DNA from: Siphonodentalium dalli | Taxonomy: Eukaryota; Mollusca; Scaphopoda; Gadilida; Siphonodentaliidae | DNA: 64,000 bases | Assembly (NCBI GenBank): GCA_032622095.1 | Contig: CP136064.1 | Span: 49,544,073 to 49,608,072, forward strand | Direction: 5' to 3' | Shown: positions 58,389 through 64,000 of the stretch, in pieces | Layout: each line of letters starts with the position of its first letter | Position numbering within the stretch: the stretch's first letter is position 1 | Notes under the pieces: model-generated | The model's input: the letters and a program-made list of their open reading frames with translations, nothing else | Told to the model about the DNA's origin: nothing | Databases searched by the model: none | Position numbers and translations under genes: made by a program

Positions 58389-59482
58389 ATAATACATGTT
58401 TTAAACTTCGATAGATGTTGAGAAAATGTTGACAATTTCTGTCACGTACTCACGGTACTGACGTAGTTTTACTTTTAGTTGAACTTGCAGAGAAAATCTC
58501 AGAAATACGGGAAAAATTAAAAAGTGATCCGCTATACCCTGACTGACTGTACGATATCCTAAAATTAGTGAAAATAAAGACAAATTTGGTAGCCTGAGGG
58601 CTGAGGCTGCTTAAAGATTTTTTTAATTTTAGGCCTATAACATAATAATAATTATATTATTATTATTAATTATTATTAATATAATTATATTATTATTTTA
58701 ATAAGGTAACTTTGTAAGTAACTAAGTCTAAGTTATGCAGAAAGTACAAAACAGCTCGAAAATTTCAATGCTTATTCACAAAAAGGAAACAAAGAAGTTG
58801 TTATTACTAATGACATTTCTCACAATATTCTCAATATGATTGCGTCATTGCGAAAACCATGACGGAAATCGTAAGTTGGGAGGGGTTAATATTGAGAATT
58901 TGAGTATTGACAATGTCATGTTCATGCCTCGTACAAACATTATTATATAAAAAGAAACAAAAATTGACCTCCAAATGTCTGGTTAATTAACGGCTTGTAA
59001 AATGCTCTGTTTTATATTGGTCGATGCCAACAACAAAAATATCTTTTTTCGTGGATATTTGTGATGACAGCTGCAGCAGACGATTTTAGGCAGGATGGCT
59101 CGAAGTGCGCTGTCTACCCACAAGCCATTCATTCCCCCACGCATGCGCGTGGGACTCGATTGTGCGCCAGTTCAACGAAATTCAGCTGCTGATAAGTTGC
59201 TCGTGTTTAAAAAGACACCGATATTGCTTCAATCATTGACATTGCCAAACACAGGAATATTGTGCATACTTCACATGAGTTCACATAGTTCGCGATTAAT
59301 TCTTGGAAATAACGCGAATAGAGAAGGATTTTGGAACAACTGTCGATTGTTTATTCTGAGAGACGCACGGGGGCGCTTTTATCGACGTAAACAGAACGTG
59401 TGTTCAAGTCTATTTTTAGTGCTGAGGAAATGTGAGACCCACGTGCTATTTTTGTGAATGCTTTGACATACAATTTATCAAA
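58389..59482. promoter_or_regulatory. 5' flank and probable promoter/5' UTR of MEPCE
   Basis: An AT-rich palindromic stretch (attattaat repeats, 58640-58700) is followed from about 59090 by a more GC- and CpG-containing segment (acgcatgcgcgtggg at about 59138). A plus frame at 59095-59457 overlaps the MEPCE start region. I read it as 5' UTR or chance, not as a protein. No transcription start can be placed from sequence alone. Confidence 0.4.
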
Positions 59483-60919
59483 ATGAGTGTCGATGTAAAA
59501 ACTCCTACCAGGATTCAATTCGAACATGTTGAATATCAGTGTGGAGAGAAGACTAACATTTCTGGAAGGGATGCAATGGCTGGGCAGACTTCAAAAAATG
59601 TTTCAAAAGAATCTCGGAATGTTCATCAAAATTCATTCTCAACACCTCTTGACAGACTGAACTGTCATTTAGAAAAAACTGGGTTGCAACCACATACCAG
59701 ACAGCGCTCTAATTCATTCACTTCAAGTTATTCTACTGATCAAAGATCAAGCGGAAATGTCAAAAAACGTAAGCACAGCATGATGAACCAGTCACGTGAG
59801 CAGACGCAAGGCATGCGATTTCGACGACGTTATTCTAGCACAAAATTAGGTGGTAATAAAAAAACTCTCCCAAATAAATTCTTATTAGGGGGAAATATAG
59901 GTGATCCATTAAATTTAAACAGTTTATATGATGAAGAAATTGCTCGGATTATGAACCAGAAAACTCCACAGTCTTCTCCCATGCCAACTCCCTCCCACAA
60001 GAAAAATGTTAATGTTGTCATTCCTGTCAATGTGCGAGATCCACTCAATTTGAATTGTATAGATGAAGATGATAATGAGTTTGCCATATCAAGGAGAAAA
60101 AAGAAATCTAGATCGAAAAAGAAAGATGAACCTGCTAATTTTCCTGTGAATAATAACAATTCAAAAGAAAGTGGAAAGAGAAAGGAATTATTACAGGCGC
60201 TTCACATTGATATTGATATTCAGGAGCCTTCCTGCTCAGATACCGGTAATAATAAAGATGACGAAGTGAAATCAGAATCTTTGAACACTCTAATACCCTC
60301 TGCAGACAAAATTGTGTCTCCTGTTATTCAACATATCTCACCACGATGTCGTAAGAGGCGGCATACTAATAGTGAAGGTTCTATAAAACAGGCCGTGGAA
60401 CCGAGTCCTGAAGTCTCAAAGGCGTTATTCCGGAGAACCAGTAGTCCCATGGACCAAACAAAGGTTTCGCCGATAAAAAGATCAAGAAAGTCGACAAATG
60501 ATAGATCAAAGTTTGTGTCGCCTCCAAAGTTTTGTAAAAACCCCAAATTCGTACATGGGAACTACAATCGTTACTATGGTTACAGAAACCCAGATGCTCA
60601 CAATGATAGGAGATTAGAATTGTTCAAATCCGTGTGGTTTACAAACAAGAACGTTTTGGATATTGGCTGTAATGTTGGTCACTTGACATTGGCTATTGCT
60701 TGCCAGTTTGAGCCTGATAAGATCACTGGTATAGATATAGACAGCAAACTTATTGGTGCAGCAAGAAAGAACATTAGGCATTATATATCATCTGATAGGA
60801 AAGAAGCAACAAAGTATCCAATTTCGAACTCGGTGAACTTTGGGCCGATTGATGCTCCTCCTGTGGATTTAAAATCATCTGAGAAACCAAAATTTCCTCG
60901 CAATATTTTCTTCCAACAG
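59483..60919 (+). CDS. MEPCE: MEPCE coding exon 1
   Basis: Start ATG in the context aaaATGa. The exon runs 479 codons and ends CAACAG|GTAATG in phase 0, just before the (A/G)NYVL motif. It carries the disordered N-terminus, both DPLNLN motifs and the first half of the methyltransferase fold. Reading through the donor meets a stop at 60982. Confidence 0.93.
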
Positions 60920-62651
60920 GTAATGGAATATACACTAGTCCTACATGTATGTTTTTTTTTTAAATCACTGATTGAATCATAATTTTAGTACTGATAATAA
61001 ACATGTACCTTTGACTGAAAAAATGTGAAAGAAATTTTCACTTAAAAATCTACAGGTACCGGTATTCATAAATATACCACTGGTATGGCACTGTACCAGT
61101 GCTGTTAAAACAGTAAATAGAGCAACATGTCATGGCGGAAAAACATACAGTAATGCTCCAAGTAATCAACTTCTTAACCACAGCAGAATTATGGGTAACT
61201 TTTCAGGATTTAGTTGGAATTATGGCTTGTTGCCATTCATCGGAAAGCTCTCGGGGAGAGCTTTCCAATGAATGCAACAAGCCATATTTCTTACTAAATC
61301 CTGAAAAGTTACCCATAATTCTGCTGTGGTTTATAAGTCGATTACTTAGAGCATTACTGTACCGAAATATGAGACCGGTTAAACTAATCCAGTTGGTGTT
61401 ATTCCTTCTGTACTAGTAGGTTGTAGTGGGCAAATAATTTGTTTTTTTAATAATGGCTCAATCAGGCCTGCACATTTCTAAATTTTGCGTATTACCTAGT
61501 TTTCATTCACCTGTTTGATGCGTACATGTAACCCATAGTTCATTCCCCTAGAATATTAATGTTCCGATGATTCATACTACCCCGCTGGACAAAACAAGTG
61601 TCCATTGGCACCGCGGTGTATTTGCCGTTCGGCCGCGGTGTCAGAGTTTGTAACTGTAGTTGAGCACCGCGGCCGAACGGCAAGTACACCGTGACCCAGG
61701 GCCAACACCAAGTACACTGCGGCCGAAAGGCAACTACACCGCAGCCGAACGGCATGTACACCGTGGTTAGATTTCTGGTTTTTGTATCGTCTTTTTTCAG
61801 TTTAATGAACGTACACCGCGGCAACTACACCATGGCCGAACGGCAAGTACACCGCGGCCCAACTGTAGTTAGCCGGTGGAGCCACGGTGTAGTTGCATTT
61901 CAGCCGCGGTGGCAACGCTAACTGCACCGCGGTTAGGTGGACACTTGTTTTGTCAAGCAGGGAATATGTCCAGTAGGTTACCTTAAAGTGTTACTTCAAA
62001 CTGCTTCAATCACAAACTTGATTATACCTGGTACATGTATTAGTACTGATTAATTTAACGAATATACAATGAGGTATTGATCTTTAATAATGATAATGAT
62101 ATTTCATTATTCCTGTCATGAGTTTGATATATATTGTATAAACCTGCAGGTACTGCGTCTTCCAAATTTATCATTATTCAAGCTCCCTAATTTTCATAAA
62201 TTCTTCAGCATACATTGTTATTATAGTAAGTGAAAATCATTGCAGTCTTCCACTGTTACTATTCACTAATAATGGGCAGTAATGTATTTATTGTACATGT
62301 ATAGTTGTAACTGCTACAAGTATGCCACTGCTCTGGTGGAACAAACACAATTGTACACAAAATCCTTAAAATATTAACTTGTTTCTTTGTTGATAATTCT
62401 TTATAATTTATAGGTCTTAAATTTTTTTTCAGGCCAATTATGTTCTGGAGAGGGATGAGTTCCTTGAGTTGCAGAAGGAAGAGTATGATGTTATCTTGGC
62501 CTTGAGCTTGACGAAATGGATTCATCTGAATTTTGGAGACAGTGGCTTAAAAAGAATGTTCAAGCGGATTTTCAAACAACTCAGACCAGGTGGCAAGCTT
62601 ATACTTGAGCCACAGTCATGGCAGTCTTACAAGAAAAGAAAGAAACTGACA
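59483..62651 (+). CDS. MEPCE: MEPCE, 7SK snRNA methylphosphate capping enzyme (Bin3 family), partial at 3' end
   Basis: SAM-dependent enzyme that puts a monomethyl cap on the 5' gamma-phosphate of 7SK snRNA and stays in the 7SK/P-TEFb RNP with LARP7. Exons 59483-60919 and 62433-62651 give 552 residues. The human enzyme is about 690, mainly through a longer N-terminus, and its last exon is not in this window. Start ATG 59483 has A at -3; the frame upstream is closed by a TGA, and the only other candidate is a GTG. Residues 134-148 ([15 protein letters not shown]) and 180-194 (second DPLNLN copy) match conserved N-terminal motifs of vertebrate MEPCE. The Bin3 domain starts near 355 ([15 protein letters not shown]), with SAM motif [12 protein letters not shown] at 391-401 and GIDID after it. 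Exon 2 adds [19 protein letters not shown] (503-514) and [12 protein letters not shown]. The middle of the protein is basic and low in complexity. Confidence 0.95.
61148..61359. mobile_element. Pogo-like fold-back MITE, complete (212 bp), in MEPCE intron 1
   Basis: CAGTAATGCTCCAAGTAATC to GAGCATTACTG, TA flanks, centre ctctcggggagag, both arms full length. Same length as the copy at 50983. Confidence 0.95.
61581..61962. mobile_element. GC-rich MITE with internal CACCGCGG minisatellite, in MEPCE intron 1
   Basis: Ends cccgctggacaaaacaagtg(tcca) and (tgga)cacttgttttgtcaagcaggg are inverted repeats of about 24 bp. Inside, accgcggccgaacggcaagt-type motifs occur on both strands around 61597-61935. 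Non-coding. Confidence 0.88.
62433..62651 (+). CDS. MEPCE: MEPCE coding exon 2
   Basis: Acceptor ttttttttcag, donor CTGACA|GTAAGT, 73 codons, phase 0 at both ends. It encodes [10 protein letters not shown] and on through [20 protein letters not shown] to the SYKKRKKLT segment. This is the second half of the Bin3 SAM-methyltransferase core. The remaining C-terminal block (ETIYxNY... in relatives) must be in a later exon beyond position 64000. Confidence 0.93.
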
Positions 62652-64000
62652 GTAAGTCCAAAAACTCCATTAATAACATTCTGTTTTTGAGATATTCTAG
62701 AATAAATTTGTTTTTGTTGTGATCGTTTTGATAAATACTGGAACATACAAACAATTTATATCGCTATAAGTACATGTATGTCGATTTATGACAACATGTG
62801 GGAGTTGGCGATGCTTAGTTGCTCTATGGTGTCCGTAGAGGCGAAAATTCATCAGGAGTCGTTTGTGACCCGTTTGGGGTGCTAAACTGATTAGACCAAA
62901 TAAAAAAATACCTTTGTTTCCGGTAACGGAGAGCAAAAAATTAGGGTGGGGAGGGGGGTAAACCTCTTTTTTTTCCTTTTTATTTTTTTTTTAAATTCCC
63001 ATAATGCAAAAGGTAATAACAGCCCTTTCTTAATGTATTGTAGATACAGATATACTATGTAATAATGTATATATAGTCTACCTAGATATAATATTGTAAT
63101 GACCTTGCAAGCCACTTTATTTTATATTCTTTTATTTAAGTTTGTATTTATCATATGGCCTGCCAATAACAGGAGTCAGACTGCTCTGTGTACAAATCTC
63201 GCATATAGGAGTGGCTGTCTTGAATCTTTTGTCTTAGGGAAGTTTCCACCATACCACTACAGGCCTGGCAATATGGCGCCCGCATAATTTCAATTTGGTG
63301 TGGGCGATATATCGCTTGCGCAACATTCACTACCCAACATACTTTTGCAGTCGTAATTTTGATGAGTTATCCATTTGAAAACATATAAGGCAACGCGACA
63401 TCGCATCTTTGAAGCAGGAGACACATGCTATGTTAACAGTCGGCTGCCACCGGTATATCTAGTTATGTCAAACCATGCTACACACCCGTCACCAGTGACA
63501 GACTGACGATTACATGACCTAACTGTGAACGTGCAGTGCTACCCACAAATCATACCTTGCCTACAAGGTAGTTTGATGAGCACTGTTGACAGTGATGGGT
63601 GGGGCTACGAAGGAATCCGCCAATCGCGCAACAGTGCTCGCTGACATGTAAACAAATGAGGTGAATGAAGTGACGAAAACGAAGAATAAATATCGCGATA
63701 TCGTGCTATTAATTACATGAAATGAGTGATTTATACATAGCACGGATGGGTTATGAGATGATACAAACATAGAAGTGATTTAATTTATGATATGTACGGA
63801 ATAATGTATGTTTTGACGCGATAGAAGTGGACGAAATTTCACAAATGTACGGAAGCCGCGAATGTACCGATGGATTATATAGATAAAAGTATGGAACAAA
63901 TAAATGCATGATATAATGATTGATTCTGGTTAGGTAACTTGGTCACTCAGGCATAAAGGAACAAACACAAACATATCATGTACATGTATGTACAATATAT
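62652..64000 (+). other. MEPCE intron 2 to window edge; no exon recognised
   Basis: I looked on the plus strand for the expected C-terminal Bin3 block (ETIYxNYxxIxLxPxxF-like) and did not find it. Frames at 62697-63770 are unsupported. Confidence 0.5.

Noticed and set aside
59095-59457. 120-codon plus-strand frame just upstream of MEPCE
   Set aside because: No family resemblance, overlaps the MEPCE 5' region and start in another frame, and composition follows the GC-rich flank. Best read as 5' UTR or chance.
59432-59482. Extended MEPCE start at 59432
   Set aside because: The codon there is GTG, not ATG. The first in-frame ATG, with A at -3, is 59483, and the upstream frame is closed by TGA.

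Overview
The window is eukaryotic: it has spliced genes with GT-AG introns, an AT-rich background and dense non-autonomous transposons. It looks like an invertebrate animal, probably a marine one. Several repeats resemble families I associate with molluscs and other lophotrochozoans, but the sequence does not fix the species.

Two protein-coding genes can be supported. (1) The minus strand from about 42.09 kb down to 9.76 kb carries a complete, 15-coding-exon orthologue of ZCWPW1, the CW zinc finger plus PWWP histone-methylation reader of meiotic double-strand-break repair. I rebuilt it exon by exon. All intron phases agree, the exons sum to 2964 nt (987 residues plus stop), and the codon split by intron 8 restores the core P-W-W-P motif. 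(2) The plus strand from 59.48 kb carries MEPCE, the 7SK snRNA 5'-gamma-phosphate methyltransferase (Bin3 family). Two coding exons are visible and the C-terminal exon lies beyond the right edge. The genes are divergent, head to head, as I recall ZCWPW1 and MEPCE being in human 7q22.1, so this looks like a deeply conserved gene pair. The two ATGs are 17.4 kb apart here. The gap holds a BED/hAT transposase relic, two tandem-repeat arrays, a decayed LINE and several MITEs.

Layout: 1-9.7 kb, 3' flank of ZCWPW1, nearly all repeats. 9.76-42.09 kb, ZCWPW1 with introns full of MITEs and a 3.1 kb element built of about 18 units of 162 bp. 42.1-59.4 kb, intergenic, with a satellite of 515/725 bp units at 47.6-50.75 kb. 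59.48-64 kb, MEPCE and its MITE-bearing introns.

The repeats are the second theme. At least eight, probably ten, different families end in TTAA with short inverted termini, as non-autonomous piggyBac-type elements do. Two of them abut and share one TTAA. There are also pogo-like fold-back MITEs, two inverted copies of a hAT MITE with perfect 8-bp target duplications, nested hairpins and tandem repeats inside transposons. I found no tRNA, rRNA, CRISPR array or prokaryotic feature.
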